This document shows positions 1 through 8,683 of a DNA stretch of 64,000 nucleotides, one piece after another. Source of the stretch: CBDCPI01 sp965220245 (lineage in GTDB: Bacteria > Chloroflexota > Dehalococcoidia > Lucifugimonadales > UBA3495); the NCBI GenBank assembly GCA_965220245.1, contig CBDCPI010000001.1:62001-126000 (forward strand), given 5' to 3'. The notes under the pieces were generated by a model that was not told the origin of the DNA, searched no databases, and saw only the letters and a program-made list of their open reading frames with translations. The position numbers were made by a program, and so were the translations under genes. Numbering within the stretch: the stretch's first letter is position 1; every line of letters starts with the position of its first letter.

Positions 1-899
1 GGTATATCCAGGTCCTGCAACTCATGGCTTCCCCGTGCGCCCTGCACCCGTAGCATCTCACCGCGCTGCGACGAGACGCTCCCCGTGGTGACCAGCGTGC
101 CTTCCCGCCCGTAGATCTCCATTCGAATGCCGCTGCCGGCCCAAGGGACAGCTCCAACATGGACCGACGCTGCCGCGCCGCTCTCCAACTGTCCGCTGAC
201 TCGCACATTGTCCGGGGATGTGACTTCCACAAACTGCTGGGTATCGGTCTCGTACCATTGCTTTGCCTGGGTGCTGACCATGCACGCCACCCGGGCGAAG
301 TCGCCAGCCACGAAGCGCAGGGCGTCAATGACGTGTCCGTTCGCGATGGTCAGGGAGTTAGCGCCCAGGCTGGCATCGCGCTGCCAGGTGCGGCTGGAAG
401 GGCGTTCCAACGCGCCATCGCGCATGGTGGTCACATGACACGAGAGCACCTCGCCCACATAGCCGGCTTCAATTTGTTCCTTGACATACAGCAATGCGGG
501 ACTGACTCGCGATTGCAGACCTACTGTGGTTTGCACACCTTTGTCCCGGGCCAGAGTTGCAAGTTCCTCGGCTTCGGCGGTATTCCGTCCCAAGGGCCAC
601 TCGGTGAAGACGTGTTTGCCAGCTTCGATGGCGGCCTTCGTTGGCTCATAGTGCGATGGCACCCGCACAACCACGGCCACCGCGTCGATCTCCGGCGACG
701 CTGCCATTGCCCGGAAATCATGGAAGGCGAGCTTCGCTCCAAAGGCTTGGCGAGCCTCTTCCGCGCTCTCGGGCCGAGTGGTGCAAACTGCGGTAAACTC
801 GACATCCGGACTGGCCAGTAGCGCCGGGAAGTGCGACTGAGAGGCCCAGGTCGAGTTTACGTTCGCACCCACAAACCCCAGGCGGATCTTGTTTGCCAT
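1..899 (-). CDS. Gfo/Idh/MocA-family oxidoreductase (3' end outside window)
   Basis: Reading the minus strand from the ATG at 899 gives about 299 codons without a stop to the window edge, so the C-terminus is missing. The product starts MANKIRLGFVGANVNSTW, a Rossmann NAD(P)-binding fold, and has a GKHVFTEWPLGRN stretch at the place of the usual EKP catalytic motif. EWP instead of EKP is also seen in Gal80-like members. A good ribosome site (AAGGAG) lies 8 nt before the ATG. The family oxidises or reduces sugars and polyols with NAD(P); the substrate cannot be told from sequence. No operon partner is visible inside the window. Confidence 0.85.
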   Translation of the reverse strand, partial: MANKIRLGFVGANVNSTWASQSHFPALLASPDVEFTAVCTTRPESAEEARQAFGAKLAFHDFRAMAASPEIDAVAVVVRVPSHYEPTKAAIEAGKHVFTEWPLGRNTAEAEELATLARDKGVQTTVGLQSRVSPALLYVKEQIEAGYVGEVLSCHVTTMRDGALERPSSRTWQRDASLGANSLTIANGHVIDALRFVAGDFARVACMVSTQAKQWYETDTQQFVEVTSPDNVRVSGQLESGAAASVHVGAVPWAGSGIRMEIYGREGTLVTTGSVSSQRGEMLRVQGARGSHELQDLDI

Positions 900-1049
900 G
901 ATACTTACTCCTTAGATTGCTGGCATCCTGCATTCTTCTATTCTATATGTGGCGGTGGGCCGGGGAACCGCCATCTGGATGAACACGGAATGCGCAGCTT
1001 CGGGTTTTTAACTTTTTGTAGGGCCGGGAGTGTTTATTAACCATAGGAC

Positions 1050-1947
1050 TTACGTAGTTGAGTTGAGCAGGTAGAACGGCTGTTGCAGATATCGCCGGAC
1101 AGACTCTCTAATGATGGTAGTTTTGGCCTCATACCAACTGACGCCCGTCGTCAGTCTATGGACCTCCAGACGAACGAAGGCTCGAATCGAGAAGGAGATA
1201 TGGTTCACTTGCGCCCCCCCGTCGGGGCCGGGGGCAGGCTCTGGCAGACCTGGCCTGCTCCTTCTCAACCCCGCAACATTGCTTGAGTCCCCGGTGATAG
1301 TTCTCAATGGACCACCCGCGTTGGGACAGTTCTTCAAGCCTGCTCCCGGGCATCTCAAGGCCGCTGGTTGCCCAGTGCTGCGCGTCTCCGTCCGGGGAGA
1401 CGGTCCGGAACACCTTGATGAATCCATACCCCCTGAGATGTACCCTTCTTCCCTCAGCCCCGGTCTCAACGGCGCTGACGGGAACATTGCCGCTCCCGTC
1501 CGGGTTGACCCTCGTTTTCACGGGGGCAGGCTCTGTCGGTTGGACTTGAGCCGGGTGAGCCACTCCCAGCCGTGGGAGCGAATCCGCTTCAGATTCTCCA
1601 GAGAACTGTACCAGCCGTCGAACAGAACGCACTCCGGCTGAAAGCCGCGCGCTGGCGCTCTCAAGCATGTCCCGGAAATGCCCGTTCTTGTTCTTGCCTC
1701 CGATGGGCTTGTCATATACCCGGAAGTTGCAGGGAATGGCGGCGCGGTCATCCGTCCAGACCATGCTTATGAGGTTTATGCCCCACACCACCCGGTGATG
1801 CTTGCCGCTCCAGTGGCGAGTCACCAGTTCGATGCTCCGGGCATAGGGCTTGTCCAGGGTGGAGTCGTCCAAGACCAGGATGCCGCCATTGCGGTTGACC
1901 AGTCCGCGGGTCTCTCGCCACAGCGCCCCGGTGTCTGGGGGAAGCTC
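1050..1947 (-). pseudogene. Decayed DDE transposase, N-terminally truncated
   Basis: Three reading frames must be joined to read a DDE transposase. The first holds VLDDSTLDKPYA and HWSGKHHRVVWGINL (first Asp), the second CVLFDGWYSSLENLK (second Asp), and the first frame again WSIENYHRGLKQCCGVEK (Glu); a third frame carries the C-terminus QVNHISFSIRAFVRLE. The N-terminal part is absent: the fragment begins directly after the typA stop. Two frame changes (near 1525 and 1222) each hold the same inserted motif GGGGGCAGGCTCTG. It is a dead insertion sequence, IS4-like in motif layout; the exact family is not assigned. No terminal repeats were recognised. Confidence 0.8.
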
Positions 1948-3786
1948 CTAGTCTTGGGTGCGGGTTCCGTCGCGGCGTTGACGTTTGCGGTCCAATGCAG
2001 AGAGCTCCGCCTTGCGGAGCCGAAGATTGAGGGGTGTAACTTCCAAAAGTTCGTCGTCGGAGATAAATGCCAAGGACTCCTCGAGGCTCATCCTCACGGT
2101 GGCGTTGAGGCGCTTGGCCACGTCGGCCGTCGACGACCGCATGTTGGTCAGCTTCTTCTCCTTGCAGACGTTGATCTCGATGTCGCCTTCGCGGCGGTGG
2201 GAGCCGATAATCATTCCTTCATAGACCGTAGTGCCCGGCTCGATGAAGGTATCGCCCCGGCCCTGGGCGTTGATCAGGCCGTAAGTAACAGCCACGCCGC
2301 CCTCGGATGCCACAAGTACGCCGCCCCGCTGGGACTTTATCTCACCTTCCATAGGCTCGTATGAGGTGAAGATGCTGCTCTTCACTCCGTCGCCGCGGGC
2401 GGTGCGAAGAAAGAAGGCGTTGAATCCAATCAGTCCCCGAGTAGGTATCTTGTACTCCATGTTGACGTAACCGTTCTCGCCGTACCGCATATCCCGGAGC
2501 TGGGCCATATGGGCGGAGAGATACTCGGTGAGTACGCCCACATACTCTTCTTGAGCGCTTATGTTCAGAATTTCGTAGGGCTCGTACACCTTGCTGTCGA
2601 TCACTTTTGTGACGGGCGCGGGGCGCGACACCTGGAACTCGAATTGTTCACGACGCATTGTCTCGACCAGAATGGACAGGTGCAGCTCGCCCCGTCCGGC
2701 GACGACGAACACATCAGGGCTGGGGGTGGTATCCACTCGCAGGCTGACGTTGGTGCGCAATTCTCTAATCAGCCGTTCGTGAAGGTTTCGGGAAGTGCCA
2801 TGGACACCTTCGCGGCCCATGAAGGGGGAAGTACTGACGCCGAAGGTCATCCGTACCGTGGGTTCATTGATGTCGATAATTGGCAAGGCCTCCGGGCTTT
2901 CCGGCGAAGCAATGGTATCGCCGATGGACACACCTTCGGGGCCGGTCACAGCCGCGATGTCCCCGGCCCGGGCTTCGGGTACTTCAACTCGCTCCATGCC
3001 GCGGAACACGAAGATGCGCTCGAGGTTGTGGGTGGTAGCCTCGCCATCGCGGCCCAGCAGCGCCACATCATCCCGCAGCCTGAGGGTACCATTGAAAATG
3101 CGGCCGACGGACACCTGACCCAGATAGTTGTCGTAGTCCAAGGCTGCTACCAACATTTGCAGCGGGGCGCTGGGGTCGCCGGTGGGCGGCGGCACCGACT
3201 CCAAGATCGCTTCGAAGAGGGGCTGCATATCCCCCCCTGCTATTTCAGGGTCCGTGGTGGCGTAGGACTGGCGGGCCGAGGTGTATAGCACTGGAAAATC
3301 CAGTTGTTCCGCTCTTGTAGCCAGTTCCAAGAACAGGTCCTGTACCATCTCAACCACCTCCGCCACGCGGGCCTCGGGGCGGTCGATCTTGCTAATGACG
3401 ACCATTGGTGTGACGTTCTGCTGGAGGGCTTGGCGCAGTACGTAGGTGGTCTGGGGCATGGGGCCGTCGACGGCATCCACCAATAGCAGGCAGCCATCGG
3501 CCATATTCATGACACGTTCCACCTCGCCGCTGAAATCGGCGTGTCCCGGCGTGTCGATAATATTGATCCGGACACCGTCGTAGGAGACAGAGGCATTCTT
3601 GGCCAGGATCGTAATGCCGCGCTCCCGCTCCAGAGGGTTGGTGTCCATAATCAAAGCACCCACTTGTTGGTGGTCCCGAAAGACCTGGCCTTGTTTCAAC
3701 AACGCGTCCACCAGAGTGGTCTTGCCGTGGTCGACGTGAGCTATGATAGCCAGGTTGCGAATGGCGTTGTTTTGGCAGTCAGTCAA
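1948..3786 (-). CDS. typA: Translational GTPase TypA/BipA
   Basis: A 612-residue protein of normal family length. It has P-loop AHVDHGKT (16-23), switch I RERGITI (about 54-60), DTPGH (78-82) and the base-recognition motif as SKID (132-135) instead of the usual NKID; then EF-G-like domains and the typical end LNLRLRKAELSALDRKR. TypA binds the ribosome and is linked to 50S assembly and to stress and cold adaptation. The start is a TTG at 3786 with GGGGTG a few bases upstream; no in-frame ATG precedes the P-loop. A transposase remnant begins immediately after the stop codon, so an element landed right at the 3' end without destroying the protein. Confidence 0.95.
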   Translation of the reverse strand: MTDCQNNAIRNLAIIAHVDHGKTTLVDALLKQGQVFRDHQQVGALIMDTNPLERERGITILAKNASVSYDGVRINIIDTPGHADFSGEVERVMNMADGCLLLVDAVDGPMPQTTYVLRQALQQNVTPMVVISKIDRPEARVAEVVEMVQDLFLELATRAEQLDFPVLYTSARQSYATTDPEIAGGDMQPLFEAILESVPPPTGDPSAPLQMLVAALDYDNYLGQVSVGRIFNGTLRLRDDVALLGRDGEATTHNLERIFVFRGMERVEVPEARAGDIAAVTGPEGVSIGDTIASPESPEALPIIDINEPTVRMTFGVSTSPFMGREGVHGTSRNLHERLIRELRTNVSLRVDTTPSPDVFVVAGRGELHLSILVETMRREQFEFQVSRPAPVTKVIDSKVYEPYEILNISAQEEYVGVLTEYLSAHMAQLRDMRYGENGYVNMEYKIPTRGLIGFNAFFLRTARGDGVKSSIFTSYEPMEGEIKSQRGGVLVASEGGVAVTYGLINAQGRGDTFIEPGTTVYEGMIIGSHRREGDIEINVCKEKKLTNMRSSTADVAKRLNATVRMSLEESLAFISDDELLEVTPLNLRLRKAELSALDRKRQRRDGTRTQD

Positions 3787-3838
3787 ATCTAATCACCCCG
3801 CATACTATGATAGCAGGAGGGTGGGCTTATTGTCAGAG

Positions 3839-3868
3839 TTTATACCTTGGCCTAGCAGTTTCTGTCAT
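3839..3868 (-). promoter_or_regulatory. Possible typA promoter
   Basis: On the minus strand ATGACA (3868-3863), an 18-bp spacer and TATAAA (3844-3839) resemble a sigma-70 promoter reading into typA, about 50 bp before its TTG. Seen by eye only; the 225-bp gap to the divergent helicase must also hold the helicase promoter, which was not located. Confidence 0.35.
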
Positions 3869-4011
3869 TTTGGGCTATAGTGCATGGGCACGCTTGAATA
3901 CCGCACCAAGGTTTGACACAAGAACGGACCGCCCCCGTTGCCATCCTCTTCTTGTTCGCCCCCCGCTGATTCACCTGTGTTGCCACTCTAAATTAGGGAG
4001 TCCGTTCTCGT

Positions 4012-5385
4012 ATGACTCATCGCTCTTCGCCCGCCCAGGTGCGCCCGGCCAACCGCACCCGGCACCAAGCCGTTTGTGACGACTGCGGCATATCTGCTAC
4101 CCTCCCCTTCCGGCCAAGCCAGGGCAAGCCGGTGTATTGCCGCCCATGCTTCGATGCCCGTCGCCACGGGCATTCCTCAATGGACAGTACGGACAGTACA
4201 AACGGGAGCAAGTCGTCTACTGCAAGCAAGCAAGCCGTCGACAGCGCCCCGTCCGGTGGTCCCGTGTTTTCTGGAATGCCTTTGAAGGCCGCTACCAAGG
4301 CGGCGATTTCCCGGATGAACATATCAAGGCCCACACCGATTCAAGAGAAGGCTATCCCTCATCTCATGGCGGGACGAGACTTGATTGGCCAAGCGCGTAC
4401 GGGATCCGGAAAGACGCTGGCGTTCGCAGTGCCCCTGACAGAGCGGTGCGACCCGTCGCTCCGGCAGGTCCAGGCGCTTGTGCTGCTACCCACCCGTGAA
4501 CTGGCCATGCAGGTGGCCGGAGTCATAGAAGCCCTGGCTTCTGCACAGCAACTCCGCGTGGCGCTATTGTACGGCGGCCGGCCTCTGAGGTCGGAGTACG
4601 CAGCGTTGAGGAACGGGGCCCAAGTCGTCATCGGCACCCCGGGCCGGACGTTGGACCATCTACGGCAAGGGACGCTCGACCTGGCTTCAGTGCGATTTCT
4701 TGTGCTGGACGAAGCGGACGAAATGCTAGATAGGGGGTTTGCCCCCGATGTCGAATCCATCATAGGCCGGGCGCCCTACGAGCGGCAGACGGCGCTTCTG
4801 TCCGCAACCATGCCTGAGTGGGTGGCCCAGACCGCCGCGAAGCATCTGCGTCGGCCTGTAAGGGTGGAAGTGGACGCGGGTTTGCCAGCGCCGCCCACCG
4901 TCGAGCACCTGGTCTACACTATCCAGAAGAGTGACAAGATGGAGGCTCTGCGAACGCTGCTGGACCGGCGAAACGGTACCCCGGTGATCGTCTTTGGCAA
5001 GACTAAGCGCGGCGTCAAGCAACTGGCAAGACAGCTCGATTCGTTGGACTACCCGGTAGGGGCGCTCCAAGGAAATCTAAGCCAAAGCGCACGTGAACGG
5101 GTGATGACGGACTTCCGCTCCGGCGCCGCGTCGATCTTGGTGGCGACGAATGTGGCCGCCAGAGGCTTGGACTTCGAGGGTATTGGCCAGGTTATCAACT
5201 ATGACCTGCCGGACTCGGAACAGCTGTTCACCCACCGCGTCGGACGGACTGGCCGCATGGGCCGCTCCGGCGAGTCGGTAACGTTCATCACGGTGGAGGA
5301 TGAGCGGAAGTGGCGTGAGATCGAGCGGGGCCTCGGCCGTCAGTTCACCAGGAAGCCTTGGCATGCGGTCCGTAAGGCAATGTAA
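4012..5385 (+). CDS. DEAD-box RNA helicase with N-terminal CxxC-x17-CxxC zinc finger
   Basis: 457 residues. The N-terminus has C22-x2-C25, 17 residues, C43-x2-C46, the CxxC-x17-CxxC zinc-binding module found on several bacterial nucleic-acid proteins. A Ser/Thr-rich linker leads to a complete helicase core: Q motif RPTPIQ (106-111), motif I ARTGSGKT (128-135), PTRELA, TPGR, DEAD, SAT, ATNVAARGLD and HRVGRTGR. The family unwinds structured RNA in ribosome assembly, mRNA decay or cold adaptation. The protein ends soon after motif VI and lacks a long basic tail, so RNA recognition may rest on the zinc finger (inference). Divergent from typA; followed by an IS3 remnant. Confidence 0.93.
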   Translation: MTHRSSPAQVRPANRTRHQAVCDDCGISATLPFRPSQGKPVYCRPCFDARRHGHSSMDSTDSTNGSKSSTASKQAVDSAPSGGPVFSGMPLKAATKAAISRMNISRPTPIQEKAIPHLMAGRDLIGQARTGSGKTLAFAVPLTERCDPSLRQVQALVLLPTRELAMQVAGVIEALASAQQLRVALLYGGRPLRSEYAALRNGAQVVIGTPGRTLDHLRQGTLDLASVRFLVLDEADEMLDRGFAPDVESIIGRAPYERQTALLSATMPEWVAQTAAKHLRRPVRVEVDAGLPAPPTVEHLVYTIQKSDKMEALRTLLDRRNGTPVIVFGKTKRGVKQLARQLDSLDYPVGALQGNLSQSARERVMTDFRSGAASILVATNVAARGLDFEGIGQVINYDLPDSEQLFTHRVGRTGRMGRSGESVTFITVEDERKWREIERGLGRQFTRKPWHAVRKAM

Positions 5386-5461
5386 CTTCGATAGCAACGC
5401 CTTGTAGGGCTCCGGTTGTTGGCAACCAGCAAAAGTGGGACACTTTGAGACCTGAGAGATC

Positions 5462-5967
5462 TGAGGTGGACCCGGTTAGTTGTACAGGATTGAGGCGGAA
5501 TTAAGTGAGAGTCCCGCCGCTTCTGTTTATGATACCAAGACCGGTTCCGGTGAACACCTCCCCGCATTTGATTCTTCCTCCCGGAGGGCCGGGCTCATGG
5601 ACCGGACCTCTCCGCCAAGAAATCCCGCTCCACCTTGAGCTGGCCGATCTCCTGGTACAGGCGGGCGACCAGGGCGGCGTCGCTCTTGGCCTTATGCTCC
5701 TGACCGTTGCCGAAGACGCCGGCGGCCCCCTCGGTCAGGGCTTTCTTCCAAGCCTGTACCTGGCCAGGTGGACCTCGTACCGGTTGGCCAGTGGGCCACC
5801 GTCTCCTCACCCCGCACCGCCTCCAAAGCCACCTTGGCCTTGAAGGTCGGACTGTGCTTTCTCCGTCCTTGGGACATTTCCCACTCCTTCCCGACAGCGA
5901 CAGTTGCTCTTAATTTAGGAGCAGAACTCTCACTTAGCCACCTGTCCAGTTTCCAGGGTCCGCCTCA
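5462..5967 (-). mobile_element. IS3-family remnant, about 506 bp, both ends kept, orfB lost
   Basis: The ends are imperfect inverted repeats: TGAGGTGGACCCGG at 5462-5475 and, reversed, TGAGGCGGACCCTGG ending at 5967. Inside lies only an orfA-type reading frame on the minus strand; the orfB integrase is deleted. The leader between end and orfA matches the leader of the second copy at 15687-15776. An element with two ends and no transposase could be moved in trans, but the flanks show no convincing 3-4 bp duplication. Confidence 0.7.
5595..5877 (-). pseudogene. IS3 OrfA (HTH) remnant, frameshifted
   Basis: Starts MSQGRRKHSPTFKAKVALEA, the helix-turn-helix OrfA protein of IS3 elements, then shifts frame; the continuation reads QVQAWKKALTEGAAGVFG and ends LKVERDFLAERSGP. 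AAGGAGTGGGAA precedes the ATG. The intact sister sequence at 15777 shows the frameshift here is a real difference. OrfB is absent, so no active transposase can be made. Confidence 0.75.
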
Positions 5968-5969
5968 AA

Positions 5970-6055
5970 TTTAGGTGGTTTCGTTTAGCGGGACAGGTCG
6001 TTCCCGGAGTGGTGAGTATTGAATCTACTGTAGCCCACGGACCAAACCACCTAAA
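5970..6055. repeat. 12-bp perfect inverted repeat, 62-bp spacer
   Basis: TTTAGGTGGTTT at 5970-5981 and AAACCACCTAAA at 6044-6055 are exact inverted copies. They sit just after the IS3 remnant and just before the SOS promoter. They may be ends of another decayed element; no gene lies between them. Confidence 0.5.
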
Positions 6056-6085
6056 ACGGAACGCTGCCTTAGCGTCAACAGGCCG

Positions 6086-6114
6086 TTGACTTACGAACAT
6101 AAGTTCTCTATCAT
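6086..6114 (+). promoter_or_regulatory. SOS-type promoter with LexA-like box in the spacer
   Basis: TTGACT (6086-6091), a 17-bp spacer and TATCAT (6109-6114) form a sigma-70-like promoter. The spacer contains CGAACATAAGTTCT, that is GAAC-N4-GTTC at 6095-6106, which fits the LexA operator known from Gram-positive bacteria. A repressor bound there would block polymerase. The genes downstream (lexA-like, imuB, dnaE2) are the classic targets of such control. Motif and spacing are seen directly; the control is inferred. Confidence 0.7.
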
Positions 6115-6257
6115 TCCCCGGCGCTGTCCCCACCGGACCCCGTCATCAGGAATGCGTCTTTCGGGCAACGGGCGGGAGCATCACCAACCGGAGAATAGCC
6201 AGTAAAGGCAAAGGGCAGGCCAGCCAGTGGCAATGGACCCGCCAACCGTTGAATACT

Positions 6258-6668
6258 ATGTTAGACCGCAACGACAAAACGCAGGAGTGGCGGAAGGTCG
6301 GCGACGACCTGTTGGAGCAGGACCTGTCCCCGGCGGAAATTGGCCGGAGGGTGGGTCTGTCCGGGCACCGGGTGGGACAGATTGCCCGCGCCGGGGAACC
6401 CAGGCCCGTTCCCGCGGGTGAACCGCCACTGAGGGAACGGCAGGCACGGATATTGGCCTTCCTCCAGGACTTCACCGCCCGCCACTCTTACCCGCCCACG
6501 GTGCGGGAAATCGTGGAGGGCTGCAACCTGAGCAGCACCTCGGTGGCGTTCTACAACCTGCAGCTGCTGGAGCAGCGGAAGTAGCTGACCCGGATGCCCA
6601 CCGTCGCCCGCGGCATAGTGCTGACCGAGCGGGGCCGGTCGCAGTTGCCGGTCCCCGAGGCCCCATGA
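6258..6668 (+). pseudogene. LexA-like DNA-binding protein without peptidase domain; amber stop inside
   Basis: From ATG 6258 (or TTG 6249) the product carries two helix-turn-helix stretches: LSPAEIGRRVGLSGHRVGQI, then a LexA N-terminal winged-helix domain with RQARILAFLQDF, SYPPTVREI and SSTSVAFYNLQLLEQ. A TAG at 6582-6584 interrupts the wing; reading through gives LTRMPTVARGIVLTERGR and a second stop at 6666-6668 that overlaps the imuB ATG (ATGA). There is no Ser/Lys self-cleavage domain, so it cannot respond to RecA as true LexA does. It may be a regulator of this cassette, or a broken gene. The TAG is not an indel and the frame is otherwise open. Confidence 0.65.
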
Positions 6669-7350
6669 GAGTCGCCTGCGTGCTGGTCACCCACCTGCGG
6701 GCCAAGGTGGAGATGGGAAGGCAGCCCCACCTGAAGGACCGGGCCGCCCTGGTCATCGACCGCTCCCGGGGCCGGCCCCTGGTCATCGACCACTTCCCGG
6801 CGGCCACCGGCGTAACCGTGGGAATGACCCTGGAGCAGGCCCTGTCCCGGAACGTCAACAGCTCCGTTTTGGAGGTGGACGAGGCCGCCTGCCGGAGGGT
6901 GTTCCACCGGATGCTCACGTCCTTGCAGAGAGTCAGCGACCGGGTGGAAGGGGCGGAACTGGGCGCGGCCTACGTGGGCCTGGACGGCCTGGAAGCCCTC
7001 TACGGCGGCGAGGCCCGGCTGGTGACGGCCCTCCTGAACACCGTGCCCCAGGACCTGACGCCGCGGGTCGGGGTGGGGCGCCAAGTTCCCCGCCTTCGCC
7101 GCCGCCCGCACCAGCAGGCCCCTGGGGGCGGTCAGGGTCCCTCCGGACGTGGCCGGTTTCCTGGCCCCCCATCCGGTTGACCTCCTGCCCATACCCCTGG
7201 ATGTCATAGAGGACCTGCACCGCTTCGGCCTCCACACCCTGGGGGACGTGGCAGCAATGAAGCAGGAGACGCTCACCGGCCGGTTCGGCCCCGCGGGTCA
7301 AAGGGCGTGGGACCTCTCCCTGGGCCGGGACCACACTCCCCTGGCCCCCC

Positions 7351-8683
7351 CTGACAAGGGTAGGCAAAGTATGAAATAGGCATAAGAACTTGGAAAGCGC
7401 ACAGCTTTCTGGCATCTTTTTGGTGAGAATCAGAAAGGCTGCCAGAGGTTCGCCATGCGCTTCCCAACCGAATACTACCAGATGAAGCAGACCATACAAT
7501 ACTACATGCCGCATCTCAGAGGGTCTCAGTTGAAGGGACTGGTCCTGTGGGTGTACGGCATCATAATGGCCCAGAGCGGCTGCCAGAACGCGGTCGCCGC
7601 TGAGCTTTCGTTCATAGGCAACTTCAACAGCATACGGCAGTATCTCCGGGAGTGGCTGTACAATGGGCAGGACCGCGCCAACCCGTGCGGAGTGCAGTTG
7701 GATGTCAGACTGTGCTTCGTTCCACTGCTGCGATGGATTCTCAATTGGTGGAAGTCTGACAGATTGGTGCTTGCCATAGACCCGACGATGAAGGGCGACC
7801 GGATAAACGCCATTGCGATAAGCGTGGTCTATCGCAGTTGCGCTATTCCGGTGGCCTGGCACATCCTGCCCGCCAACAAACCCGGGCAGTGGATAGCGCC
7901 GGCGGTGAGTCTGCTGAAGTTGCTGTCCGAAGCGGTGCCGCCGGACATGAGCGTGCTGGTGATGACTGACCGCGGTTTGAGGAGTCCGCGGCTGTGGGAG
8001 CAGATACGCTCTGTGGGGTGGCATCCTTACATGCGGCAATCGGTCAACACCGTGTTCTGCCCTGACGGAGGAACCCGCCTGCCGGCGCGAGCGTTGGTGC
8101 CGGGGCCGGGGCACGCATATGTTGGGTCCGGGACGGCTTTCAGGGACAGCAGCAAGCGCCGCCGCGGGACGGTGATTGTGGTCTGGGACCAGGGCCAAGA
8201 CGAGCCGTGGGTGGTGATGACCGACCTGCCGCCCGGCGAAGCAGGGGTGTGCTGGTACATGCTCCGGTTCTGGATAGAACTGGGCTTCAGAGCACTCAAG
8301 AGCTTGGGGTGGCAGTCGCAGAACACTCGCAGGACCGATCCCGAACGGGTGGCGAGGCACTGGCTTGCGTTGTCGGTGGCGACGTTCTGGACGCTGGCGT
8401 ATGGGATCAGGGTAGAAGACGCCAATGAGCTTGGCATAGCGCCCGGCCATCTCAGAGCACCGCCGAAGGCTCTGGCGTCCACTCACCGCAGCGCTTGGAG
8501 CGCTCCCAAACGGACTATCAGTGTACTGCGGCAGGGCATCATCTGGCTGAGACGGCTGCTGCCCAAGGGCAGACTTTGGCGCAGGGTCTGGCTGCTTCCT
8601 GAACCGTGGCCGGAACCGTCGCCCGATATGAAGCTCATCTACCATGCAGAAACCTGAAACAATCAAATGCCTACCCTTGTCAG
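7351..8683 (+). mobile_element. IS4-like insertion sequence (1333 bp) inside imuB
   Basis: Perfect 16-bp terminal inverted repeats: CTGACAAGGGTAGGCA at 7351-7366 and its reverse complement at 8668-8683. The flanks are CCTGGCCCCCC (7340-7350) and CCTGGTCCCCC (8684-8694), an 11-bp target duplication with one mismatch. That length fits the IS4 family. Removing the element and one flank restores the ImuB frame (HTPLVPLKQEES). Carries one transposase. Confidence 0.92.
7455..8657 (+). CDS. IS4-like DDE transposase
   Basis: 400 residues, intact. DDE triad visible as LVLAIDPTMKGDRINAI (first Asp), VLVMTDRGLRSPRLWEQI (second Asp) and WIELGFRALKSLGWQSQN (Glu, with the Y/W-x2-E-type C-terminal motif). 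It lies fully between the 16-bp terminal repeats and uses an ATG preceded by AGAGG. It cuts and pastes its own element. The open frame and perfect ends suggest a recent insertion, though the one mismatch in the target duplication argues against the very latest event. Confidence 0.9.
   Translation: MRFPTEYYQMKQTIQYYMPHLRGSQLKGLVLWVYGIIMAQSGCQNAVAAELSFIGNFNSIRQYLREWLYNGQDRANPCGVQLDVRLCFVPLLRWILNWWKSDRLVLAIDPTMKGDRINAIAISVVYRSCAIPVAWHILPANKPGQWIAPAVSLLKLLSEAVPPDMSVLVMTDRGLRSPRLWEQIRSVGWHPYMRQSVNTVFCPDGGTRLPARALVPGPGHAYVGSGTAFRDSSKRRRGTVIVVWDQGQDEPWVVMTDLPPGEAGVCWYMLRFWIELGFRALKSLGWQSQNTRRTDPERVARHWLALSVATFWTLAYGIRVEDANELGIAPGHLRAPPKALASTHRSAWSAPKRTISVLRQGIIWLRRLLPKGRLWRRVWLLPEPWPEPSPDMKLIYHAET

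Noticed and set aside
3914..3945. TTGACA at 3916 as promoter of the DEAD-box gene
   Set aside because: No -10-like hexamer at 16-18 bp downstream.
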